A stretch of 47,020 nucleotides of DNA, taken from positions 1-47,020 of the IMG/VR virus record IMGVR_UViG_3300044730_001503, one strand, 5' to 3'. This DNA is from a virus. This document shows, in pieces, positions 25,414-31,935 of the stretch. Position 1 is the first letter of the stretch. The number at the start of each line of letters is the position of its first letter. Under the pieces are notes generated by a model. The model ran no database searches. It had not been told where the DNA came from and worked only from the letters and a program-made list of their open reading frames with translations. The position numbers and the translations under genes were made by a program.

Positions 25414-25829
25414 ACGACGACATATCAGTTGATGTATCTGCAGAGCAGCAATCGTTTTCTGCGGCGATAACCCCCTCGGGACTGGATATGTCTACTATTA
25501 CTGCAGCACAGCAAACTGTTCAGCTTCCTCCAAGCATTTTAATAACACCAACAAACATTCAGGTAGATGCAGATACCGTTGCTGATATTTCAAAAGTTGC
25601 AGTTGATCTTGATGTAAAATTTGACGCAGAAGCAGCAATAAAAAGTTTAAATAGCCGTGTTCAAGATCTCTCGGATAACATGGAAAATACCGTAAATAGC
25701 ATGCAAACAAAATGGATCCCAGATCCAAAAGCAGCACAAAGATTTGATGAAAGACCTACAACACAAACATCAAATTTGGTGTTTGATGCTAGATCAAATG
25801 AATTTACAAATTATCCAAGATGGGGATAA
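25410..25829 (+). CDS. Unknown small acidic protein after the frameshifted chaperone
   Basis: 139 residues, rich in Asp, Ala, Ser, Thr and Val. It has a central helical segment 'DAEAAIKSLNSRVQDLSDNMENTVNSMQTKW' (about 72-102) that could form a coiled coil, and a C-terminus of Asn, Arg and Phe residues. The start overlaps the -1 frame stop by ATGA, so it is translationally coupled. In other tailed phages the gene after a frameshifted chaperone is the tape measure; this protein is far too short for that. Function unknown. Confidence 0.7.
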   Translation: MNDDISVDVSAEQQSFSAAITPSGLDMSTITAAQQTVQLPPSILITPTNIQVDADTVADISKVAVDLDVKFDAEAAIKSLNSRVQDLSDNMENTVNSMQTKWIPDPKAAQRFDERPTTQTSNLVFDARSNEFTNYPRWG

Positions 25830-25830
25830 A

Positions 25831-25854
25831 AAAAGCCCCCTTGCGGGGGCTTTT
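25831..25854. terminator. Bidirectional terminator between the gp4 unit and gp32
   Basis: AAAAGCCCCC, loop TTGC, then GGGGGCTTTT: a symmetric GC stem flanked by A and T runs, placed 1-2 nt from the stop codons of two convergent genes. It should end transcription both ways. Confidence 0.92.
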
Positions 25855-25855
25855 C

Positions 25856-26713
25856 TCAATCATTCTCCATTTCGGAGAAGTACTTTAGAGGATCCTTTTC
25901 CTCTACGTCTTCCGACACCAGCGTCTCACTCACGTCGTCCTCAATGCTCTTGGACTCGTTGAACTGCGCACGGATATCGTCGCCAGTTGCCTTCTTAAGG
26001 CGCTCCTGAAGCTCCTGGTAGCTCTTGAACTGGCTCTTGTCAGTGAACTCCTTGAGGGAGTACTGCTTCTTCCAGAGCTCCTCTAGCTTCTTATCGTCCC
26101 CTCCGAACAGCGGGGCAGGAGATGCAAATTCGCTACGATCATAATTTACATAACCACCAACGTTGCGAATCTTGATCTTAAAATCAGCACCGGTCCAGAA
26201 GTTGAACGGATCAACCGCAACCTCATCCTGATACTCGGGGTGAGCGAGGCTCTGGATCTTCTGAAAGATCTTGGTGCCATACTGATAAAGGAAATTCTTA
26301 CCCTTGTTTTCCGGATTAGCAGGGTCTTCAACAACCAAAATATTAGAGATGTAAGTCAACTTACGCTTACGATTGCGCGCAATGTTTTTATCATCCTCAA
26401 TACCACTATTCCAAAGTTCTGTATTTGCCGCACACACCGGACACTTTTCACCGATGGTCGTGGGGCAGTTCTCGTAGAACCAACCACCCTTGCCCTTAAA
26501 GGTGTGGCTGTAGACTGCCACAAACGGGCTATCCTCGCCATCGATCTCCGGAAGGAACCGGATTACTGCATAGCCGTTACCGGCCTTGTCAATACCGGGC
26601 TTCCACATGCGCTCGTCCTTGTAGCTCTCTTTTGAGGTGAGCTTGTCAAGGCGCTCGGTGAGGGATGCGACTGAGTTTTTACTCTTCTTCTTAAAGTCTG
26701 AAAAATTTGCCAT
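25856..26713 (-). CDS. gp32: Single-stranded DNA-binding protein gp32
   Basis: 285 residues; T4 gp32 is 301. It coats ssDNA in replication, recombination and repair. An N-terminal basic cooperativity arm ('FKKKSKNSVASL') is followed by the OB core. Zinc ligands are His70, Cys83, Cys91 and Cys94, giving the spacing H-x12-C-x7-C-x2-C, close to T4 (H-x12-C-x9-C-x2-C). 'FNFWTGADFKIKIRNVGGYVNYDRSEF' is a strong family match. The C-terminus is acidic, as needed for partner binding. The gene is GC-rich against its neighbours. The Shine-Dalgarno GGGGAAAG is next to a hairpin. Confidence 0.96.
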   Translation of the reverse strand: MANFSDFKKKSKNSVASLTERLDKLTSKESYKDERMWKPGIDKAGNGYAVIRFLPEIDGEDSPFVAVYSHTFKGKGGWFYENCPTTIGEKCPVCAANTELWNSGIEDDKNIARNRKRKLTYISNILVVEDPANPENKGKNFLYQYGTKIFQKIQSLAHPEYQDEVAVDPFNFWTGADFKIKIRNVGGYVNYDRSEFASPAPLFGGDDKKLEELWKKQYSLKEFTDKSQFKSYQELQERLKKATGDDIRAQFNESKSIEDDVSETLVSEDVEEKDPLKYFSEMEND

Positions 26714-26725
26714 ATGTTTCTTTCC

Positions 26726-26742
26726 CCGAGGAACTACCTCGG
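26726..26742 (-). promoter_or_regulatory. Hairpin in the gp32 leader
   Basis: CCGAGG, a 5-nt loop and CCTCGG form a 6-bp GC-rich stem directly next to the GGGGAAAG ribosome binding site of gp32. T4 gp32 represses its own translation through a structured leader. This hairpin is in the right place to play that part, but it is not the T4 sequence. Confidence 0.5.
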
Positions 26743-26777
26743 CCTATAAGTTACACTAATATATATCCGGGTTTTCA

Positions 26778-27008
26778 TCAGTCAAGCGGAAGCTTCTTGA
26801 TTTTGCCCTTTAGTAAATGCAATTCTTTGGCTTCCTGCTGAATTTTTTCAATTATAGGTTTGGTCAGAAGTTTACCGGATGCGGTAGGATCCAAACCCAT
26901 TTCTTCGGTAAGTTCTAGTACAGAGTCCATAAAAGACATTTGCGTTTTTTTAACTCTTTCAATTACTTTATTTGAAAATTGTTCTTTGGCTTTATCATCG
27001 ATATACAT
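26778..27008 (-). CDS. gp33: Probable late transcription co-activator gp33
   Basis: 76 residues; T4 gp33 is 112, and marine relatives are shorter. In T4 it bridges host RNA polymerase and the sliding clamp for late transcription. 'MDSVLELTEEMGLDPTASGKLLTKPIIEKIQQEAKELHLLKGK' (about 27-69) fits the short helical proteins annotated as late-transcription accessory factors in T4-like marine phages, which usually lie beside gp32, as here. The many TAAATA-type boxes in this window require such a factor with gp55. gp55 itself is not in the window. Confidence 0.65.
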   Translation of the reverse strand: MYIDDKAKEQFSNKVIERVKKTQMSFMDSVLELTEEMGLDPTASGKLLTKPIIEKIQQEAKELHLLKGKIKKLPLD

Positions 27009-27053
27009 ACTCTAGTTTACATCATAGATTGTCAAATTCAATAAATAAAAGAG

Positions 27054-27061
27054 TCTAAATA
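27054..27061 (+). promoter_or_regulatory. Late promoter for the 27091-29372 unit (TCTAAATA)
   Basis: TCTAAATA is followed by a 29-nt leader that contains AAAGGA before the ATG at 27091. This is one of the late genes with a normal ribosome binding site. Confidence 0.68.
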
Positions 27062-27090
27062 TTCTTGAAGAAACTTTTAAAGGATAAACA

Positions 27091-28083
27091 ATGCCAGGAC
27101 CTCCCAGCCCACTTTATGGAGATGATTACGTAGTAATAAACAGCGGTGCAACATTTGCTGTTGGTGCAGACCCAGTTTTGGTAGGCGGTGGTTACACAAC
27201 CTACATCCAATATTACAAACTGGGTTACGGTCCAACTGGCGCGTTTACCGCAGTCAGTGCTTCAAATCCATTCCCCGTTACTGTGGCAACCGGATTGACT
27301 GCCATCATTTCTGGTTTTACTGGCCCAATTCAAGTCCAAGGAGTTGTAGGTGGTCAGGCAGTAACTGTATCGGGAACAGTAACCGTACAAGGCGTTAGCT
27401 CTGCACCTGTATTTGTTCAAACTTCTCCCAACTGCTACGTTGAAGTAACTGGGGGAAGATACCTAAACAAACTTAATGATAATGTTTCTGTGTTTGGTCC
27501 AAACGGCTCAACTTGGATTTTTTCAAGCTTAGTTAATAGTTCTGGAACGGAAATCGGAAATTCTGCCAATCCGGTATTTGTTCAAATATCCGGTGCTACT
27601 ATCAATGCCACCATCAATCCTACAGTTGGCGTAACTAACAGTTCTTCGACTCCACTGTTTATCTGCGGAACATCTGGTGCAACTGCAGTAAATGTTACTG
27701 TAGGAAATACTGTCGGTATCAACGATACCGCAATACTTGCATCGATGGCAGGAATCAGCAATCAACTAGGAACTTTAAACTCACAAATCCTAAGCATTGC
27801 TGGATCTGTACCGAGTACATTCACTACCAATAGAGTATCTGTTACCACAAGTGCTGCATTGATGGATTCTGGAACAGGTTTTACTTGCACCAATGGAATA
27901 AATCTCAAGGCAGCTGCCACAAATACAAACCTAATTTTCTTCGGAAATACAAGCGCAATTTCTTCTACAAATGCTTATGGCTTGGATCCCGGAGAAGAGA
28001 TTTTCTTGAAACTAAACAACACCAAGTTAATTTATCTAATCGCCGGTAGCGGAACTCAATCTCTGTTCTACTCTGCATCATAA
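27091..28083 (+). CDS. Probable virion decoration or fibre protein, beta-repeat type
   Basis: 330 residues, low in charged residues and rich in Gly, Thr, Val, Ser and Asn. It has loose repeats of an 'NPFPVTV / VTVSGTVTVQG / NPVFVQISG / ATINATI' type over about residues 60-210, as in beta-helical or beta-prism phage surface proteins. A short helix ('SQILSIAGS') and a compact C-terminal domain follow (last 80 residues, 'LDPGEEIFLKLNNTKLIYLIAGSGTQSLFY'). No enzyme motif is seen. A late promoter and the neighbouring structural-looking gene support a virion role. Not recognised further. Confidence 0.65.
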   Translation: MPGPPSPLYGDDYVVINSGATFAVGADPVLVGGGYTTYIQYYKLGYGPTGAFTAVSASNPFPVTVATGLTAIISGFTGPIQVQGVVGGQAVTVSGTVTVQGVSSAPVFVQTSPNCYVEVTGGRYLNKLNDNVSVFGPNGSTWIFSSLVNSSGTEIGNSANPVFVQISGATINATINPTVGVTNSSSTPLFICGTSGATAVNVTVGNTVGINDTAILASMAGISNQLGTLNSQILSIAGSVPSTFTTNRVSVTTSAALMDSGTGFTCTNGINLKAAATNTNLIFFGNTSAISSTNAYGLDPGEEIFLKLNNTKLIYLIAGSGTQSLFYSAS

Positions 28084-28091
28084 GTTAAAGT

Positions 28092-29372
28092 ATGGCTTTA
28101 GACTCCCAATATACATTAAACAATGTTGCGTCCATGAGCAATTATGGACTCTATGTTACGGGAAATACTACTGATCCGGTTTTTTCCAAGGGTATAATAA
28201 ATTCAAAACCAAATTTATTAATATCTGGATCGACTTTAACGATTGATTATTCACACGTGTATGATACATCTGATTCGCTTTTTTTAAAGAGAACCTTTGG
28301 TTCTCTTACTGCGGGCAATACATTTAATTTTGCCCTCAGCGAATACTATGATGAATTGAACAACCTAAACATTGATATAGGTGGAGGTTGTACGTTTTCA
28401 TATACATTGAATGATTCAAAAATAATAGTAGCTACTAAAATCAGTGGGTTCACTGCGCAAAGCAATTACGATTATTATAGTAAAGATAATTTTATCGACA
28501 CCCCATCATATACTTTCTATCCAGCAGGAAGTACAATAGGATATTATCTTGTAAACTCTCTTCCCAATTTATCTACTACTACGTTTAAAGAAATGGGTTT
28601 TTTAGGATCAGGATTTGCATTTGAAGATTATGTTGAAATTATTGGTGGGACAGCTGAAAACTATGGACGCATTCCCGTTTACGGAACACTTACATTAAAA
28701 GATAATCAAGAAATTTTATATTTTGAATCTGGTGGCACAGCTCAAAGCTTAATAGATTCGTTCACTCAAGTAAATCTATATCTAAGAGGTTATCCATCTC
28801 TTTTAATTGCTCCCGTAACAACAATTGTTCCCGGCATTTTGACTGTCACCGACGTAGCTACAAATAAACTTGTAAATTGCTTCGAAAATCAATCTCTCAA
28901 TGAATACAATCTAAGAAAATACAGAATGCCAACTACACAGTTTGCAAGTTTTGTAAACTGTGAATCTTGTTTTGATTTAATTTATGGTGAGTCGGTTGGA
29001 ACTGCTTTTTCTACAGTACTTACACCATTCAACAATCTAATATTCCTTCAAGTTTATTCGAATACTTATGTTATTACTACAACTGCAATAAATACAACTT
29101 TTAGTTATACAACTACACCCAACCCTGTTGTAATTCCAGATTCAATTACAACAGTTTTAAAAGTTGATTTAAGTCATCCAACTTTAGCAGGATATGATTT
29201 ATTTGTTTACGGCGATCCAAGCCGTTTGGTAAGTGTGGGAACTAAGTATGCCCAGTTTGGAAAACCCGGATATAATGGTGCATATGCCATGTTGACTAAT
29301 TACACTGTAAATTCTACTTTATATTGTACTTTAGTCGGACCAACTACGATATATTTTCAAATCAATACATAA
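28092..29372 (+). CDS. Probable virion surface protein
   Basis: 426 residues, almost entirely predicted beta strand, rich in Tyr, Thr, Asn and Phe, with few lysines. Cysteines are scarce apart from 'FVNCESCFDLIYGES' (about 296-310). The gene follows the previous one after 8 nt and ends at a strong terminator, so the pair is one late operon. The composition suggests a fibre or decoration protein that may bind the host or form part of the head or tail surface. I do not recognise a family. Confidence 0.6.
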   Translation: MALDSQYTLNNVASMSNYGLYVTGNTTDPVFSKGIINSKPNLLISGSTLTIDYSHVYDTSDSLFLKRTFGSLTAGNTFNFALSEYYDELNNLNIDIGGGCTFSYTLNDSKIIVATKISGFTAQSNYDYYSKDNFIDTPSYTFYPAGSTIGYYLVNSLPNLSTTTFKEMGFLGSGFAFEDYVEIIGGTAENYGRIPVYGTLTLKDNQEILYFESGGTAQSLIDSFTQVNLYLRGYPSLLIAPVTTIVPGILTVTDVATNKLVNCFENQSLNEYNLRKYRMPTTQFASFVNCESCFDLIYGESVGTAFSTVLTPFNNLIFLQVYSNTYVITTTAINTTFSYTTTPNPVVIPDSITTVLKVDLSHPTLAGYDLFVYGDPSRLVSVGTKYAQFGKPGYNGAYAMLTNYTVNSTLYCTLVGPTTIYFQINT

Positions 29373-29402
29373 AAAAACCCCCGCAACTTTGCGGGGGTTT
29401 TT
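29371..29402. terminator. Bidirectional terminator
   Basis: An 8-bp stem CCCCCGCA / TGCGGGGG with a 4-nt loop, flanked by A7 and T5. It overlaps the stop codon of the plus-strand gene and lies 9 nt from the end of the converging minus-strand gene. Confidence 0.92.
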
Positions 29403-29411
29403 GCAGAGTTC

Positions 29412-29648
29412 TTAGCGAACTCTGTTTCGCTGCACACGGTAGTATGAGCGACCGTTTCGGACAGTACGAACTACGGTGTAGTTCATGTTAAGACGACCAA
29501 ATGCCTCACGAAGATCATGCATGGTAGCGCGCATATTGCTCACTTGAAAGCGCTTGCGAGCCTCACCAGCGGTGAGAGTGCTGCCAGAACGCATATAATC
29601 AAACACACGCTGAATCTTAGTCGGACGGTCAACAGTAGTAATTTCCAT
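29412..29648 (-). CDS. Small basic protein with helix-turn-helix look
   Basis: 78 residues, strongly basic. 'KIQRVFDYMRSGSTLTAGEARKRFQVSNMRATMHDLRE' (about 11-48) reads as a winged-helix DNA-binding unit: helix, turn 'LTAGEARKRF', recognition helix 'NMRATMHDLREAF', then a beta wing ending 'RNGRSYYRVQRN'. It may be a small transcription regulator. It has a sigma70-type promoter and a good AAGGAAA ribosome binding site, so it is probably expressed early, unlike its late neighbours. Confidence 0.65.
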   Translation of the reverse strand: MEITTVDRPTKIQRVFDYMRSGSTLTAGEARKRFQVSNMRATMHDLREAFGRLNMNYTVVRTVRNGRSYYRVQRNRVR

Positions 29649-29676
29649 AAAATTTCCTTTCTTATAAGAAGTTGCT

Positions 29677-29706
29677 ATAATATACTCAATAAATATTGCT
29701 TGTCAA
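29677..29706 (-). promoter_or_regulatory. Early sigma70-type promoter for the HTH gene
   Basis: TTGACA (complement of 29701-29706) is followed by TATATT at 16 nt or TATTAT at 18 nt. The leader then contains AAAGGAAA before the ATG at 29648. Confidence 0.62.
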
Positions 29707-29713
29707 GCAATTC

Positions 29714-29721
29714 GCTAAATA
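29714..29721 (+). promoter_or_regulatory. Late promoter for the HEXXH gene (GCTAAATA)
   Basis: GCTAAATA is followed by a leader with a strong GAGGAGG (29731-29737) five nt before the ATG at 29743. An early promoter for the opposite strand lies 8 nt away. Confidence 0.65.
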
Positions 29722-29742
29722 ATACTGACTGAGGAGGTTCCT

Positions 29743-30342
29743 ATGGCGAAGACCCACCATCAGTTTGTAAGATTTGTGAAACAACATCTTGCAGAATACG
29801 GAATGCGTCTGATTATTGGGCGCGGAAAGTATGTAAATACCGGGCATGGTAGATGTGAAGGTTATTTCAACGAAATTGAAAAGGTAATCCGCGTTGCCGG
29901 AGACAATCAATATTTTTTGCAAACTTTGGTGCATGAGTATGCCCACTTTTTGCAATATATAAACCAAGTTCAGGTCTATACAAAGTCCGATAAAGCCGGA
30001 TTGATTGTAGAAAATTGGTTTAATGGAAGAGAATATGACAAAAAGACTCTTAAAAGAGCCTTTTTGCTTGTTAGAGCGATGGAAAGAGACTGTGAAAAAC
30101 GCGCTTTAAAGTTAATTGACCAATTTAATCTTAAAATTGATAAAAAACTTTACGCAAAACGCGCAAATTGCTACATTTACACGCATTTTTTGATGGAAAA
30201 AACTAGAAAATACGGAACTTATAGAAAAAGTCCATATTTTAGCAAATATGTTCTCAAAATTATGCCATCCAATATGGCAGTTTTGAGTCACAGATCTATT
30301 CCACCAAAAATTTACTCAATGCTTGAGTCGTTTACTCTTTGA
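29743..30342 (+). CDS. Putative zinc metallopeptidase with HEYAH motif
   Basis: 199 residues. 'FLQTLVHEYAHFLQY' has the HEXXH zinc motif (His64, Glu65, His68) in a helix flanked by hydrophobic residues. A third ligand is not obvious; candidates are glutamates in 'LVRAMERDCEKRAL' (about 108-121). Related single-domain HEXXH proteins (SprT- or ImmA-like) are common in large phages, but the substrate is unknown. The C-terminal part is basic with many Tyr residues. It overlaps the converging gene by 31 nt. The metalloprotease call rests on the motif. Confidence 0.65.
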   Translation: MAKTHHQFVRFVKQHLAEYGMRLIIGRGKYVNTGHGRCEGYFNEIEKVIRVAGDNQYFLQTLVHEYAHFLQYINQVQVYTKSDKAGLIVENWFNGREYDKKTLKRAFLLVRAMERDCEKRALKLIDQFNLKIDKKLYAKRANCYIYTHFLMEKTRKYGTYRKSPYFSKYVLKIMPSNMAVLSHRSIPPKIYSMLESFTL

Positions 30343-30677
30343 GATTTTAGGTATTGTGATATAAATTTGGTAAAATCTTCGTTTCCATAAGGCCAACGGT
30401 CGTCTTTTTCCATAAATTCATAATGAACTAACGCATCAATATACTCTTCTAGCATTTTTAGAGTTACATCATCAACATTCCATTTTATTTCAGTATCTGT
30501 TTCTATGGAAGGTTTTTCCGCTGCCTTGTGTTCAGCAACTGCAAGATCAGCAATCTTTGCAATGTTTCCAAGAATTTCCATAGACTTGGCGCATTGATAA
30601 AAAAGATCCTTTTTGACAGGATCTTCTTCTTTGCGAGCCAAGTTCCGAATTTCGTAAACTAGCTCCGGGATTTTCAT
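30312..30677 (-). CDS. Unknown helical phage protein
   Basis: 121 residues, helical and acidic, opening 'MKIPELVYEIRNLARKEEDPVKKDLFYQCAKSMEILGNIAKIADL'. Its 3' end overlaps the HEXXH gene. AAGGAG sits 8 nt before the ATG. No motif recognised. It probably shares the transcript from the late box at 31060. Confidence 0.65.
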   Translation of the reverse strand: MKIPELVYEIRNLARKEEDPVKKDLFYQCAKSMEILGNIAKIADLAVAEHKAAEKPSIETDTEIKWNVDDVTLKMLEEYIDALVHYEFMEKDDRWPYGNEDFTKFISQYLKSQRVNDSSIE

Positions 30678-30689
30678 TTTAGTAACTCC

Positions 30690-31052
30690 TTAACTTAGTG
30701 TTAGGAGATACTTGGTTTGTTGAATCAGACCAAGCATCTCATCACGTATATTTAACAGTGCTGTTTGATCTGGTTTGATTTCTTTTGGCAATTCATTTTT
30801 TAAATAATCCTCAAATGAATCCAATACTGAATTGATTCCAATTTTAAAAGGACCATTTAATTTAAGTTCAGGAAAATCTTTAAGTTCTTGTTTTCCCTTT
30901 ATACCCATATAAGTTTCTGCAAATGTATCAAGCAAAACATCTATGCCTTCATATGCTTTACCTAAAGCCACATGTGCAGAGTATGATTGGGTACCCCAGT
31001 GATGGAGGCGAATTTCATTATTAAAATTTAATATTTTTTGAATGCAGGTCAT
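30690..31052 (-). CDS. Ferritin-like helical protein (Dps-like, tentative)
   Basis: 120 residues, all helical. 'RLHHWGTQSYSAHVALGKAYEGIDVLLDTFAETYMG' (about 15-50) resembles the first ferritin-like helix pair of Dps-type proteins, where His, Asp and Glu bind metal or form the ferroxidase site (H17/H18, H27, D42, E46). Similar short phage proteins are known, but their role is not settled; it need not oxidise iron. The start is behind the late box GATAAATA with 7 nt spacing. Confidence 0.55.
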   Translation of the reverse strand: MTCIQKILNFNNEIRLHHWGTQSYSAHVALGKAYEGIDVLLDTFAETYMGIKGKQELKDFPELKLNGPFKIGINSVLDSFEDYLKNELPKEIKPDQTALLNIRDEMLGLIQQTKYLLTLS

Positions 31053-31058
31053 GGTAAA

Positions 31059-31277
31059 TTATTTATCTTTATGGGCTTGTGAAAATATTATAAAGTCGGT
31101 GGGGGTGTCTTCTGGATTTTTTAAGGCTCTTGCTTTTGCTTTTTTATATTCCACATCAGTCAATAAAAGAGGAGTGACTTCTCCGGAGGAATCTACATGT
31201 GCCACAAAATAATAACTAAAATCTTCATTTGGTTTTCTATTCTTATTTTTAATGCGTTTAGTTACTTTTTTCTTCAT
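31059..31277 (-). CDS. Small basic protein
   Basis: 72 residues, opening with a lysine/arginine-rich run (KKKVTKRIKNKNRK) and then 'FSYYFVAHVDSSGEVTPLLLTDVEYKKAKARALKNPED', which could be a small beta-hairpin plus helix. The start overlaps the end of the cysteine-rich gene by about 20 nt, so it is in that operon. Not recognised. Confidence 0.6.
   Translation of the reverse strand: MKKKVTKRIKNKNRKPNEDFSYYFVAHVDSSGEVTPLLLTDVEYKKAKARALKNPEDTPTDFIIFSQAHKDK
31060..31067 (-). promoter_or_regulatory. Late promoter for the ferritin-like gene (GATAAATA)
   Basis: GATAAATA ends 7 nt before the ATG at 31052. The box is embedded in the last codons of the upstream gene. No Shine-Dalgarno sequence. Confidence 0.6.
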
Positions 31278-31932
31278 TTGTTTCTTCTTTCTTAAACAAG
31301 TTTCCTATGGAAGTAACTGCGCCCTTTACCGAATCTATAGCATCGGAAGTATTAAAACCCGTTCCCTGCTCTTTTCCAAATTTTTTGAGTGGGCATTCTA
31401 AATTGGGCATCCACAATTTAGCCGATAGGGCTGCTCTAGAGTTTTTGGCACTGCAACCACAGCTTCTACACCAACCAATTTCTTCTTTATCTGGACTGGG
31501 GTTATGTCTGCGATCACACCCCATACATTCCGCTTTTCTTTTATTATATACTTCTTGAGATACCTTCCCGCCAACCATTTGAGACAATTCTGCATTAGAA
31601 TAAGATACTGCTTTATCTGCAAAAGATTGTTTTTTAAGACGTTCTGCCTGAAGTTGGTCAAACTTTTCTTTATTAAAATAATTTAATTGAGGTAATGATT
31701 CTTTCAATTCCTCGATTGGATTACTAAAAGTTTTTTTACTTACTGAAGTAAAAATTGCTTTTCTCTGCTGGCAGTTACTACAGTCTCTTATAGATACTTT
31801 TGTATTTTTTAATTTACAAAATGCTTTGCAGTCTTCTCTATCTTTAAAAGTCCAATATTCACAGTTTAATTGCTGCGTTACCTGAGATTTGTCTTTGTCA
31901 CACTGAACAAATTGTTGTAGAGATAAATTCAT
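31258..31932 (-). CDS. Cysteine-rich protein with CxxCGC motif
   Basis: 224 residues with about 15 cysteines in two groups. The N-terminal group is 'LNCEYWTFKDREDCKAFC...CSNCQQRK' (about 23-58). The central group is 'CMGCDRRHNPSPDKEEIGWCRSCGCSAKNS...NLECPLKKFG' (about 135-185). The second group shares its CxxCGCxxK...CP pattern with 16299-16697 and looks like a small zinc ribbon. It directly follows the giant cysteine-rich gene (3-nt gap), so the two may work together. Function unknown. Confidence 0.65.
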   Translation of the reverse strand: MNLSLQQFVQCDKDKSQVTQQLNCEYWTFKDREDCKAFCKLKNTKVSIRDCSNCQQRKAIFTSVSKKTFSNPIEELKESLPQLNYFNKEKFDQLQAERLKKQSFADKAVSYSNAELSQMVGGKVSQEVYNKRKAECMGCDRRHNPSPDKEEIGWCRSCGCSAKNSRAALSAKLWMPNLECPLKKFGKEQGTGFNTSDAIDSVKGAVTSIGNLFKKEETNEEKSN

Positions 31933-31935
31933 AAA

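Noticed and set aside
27007-27035. TTGACA-17-GAGTAT as promoter for the gp33-like gene
   Set aside because: The -10 box overlaps the ATG at 27008, so transcription would begin within the gene; the start would have to be wrong.
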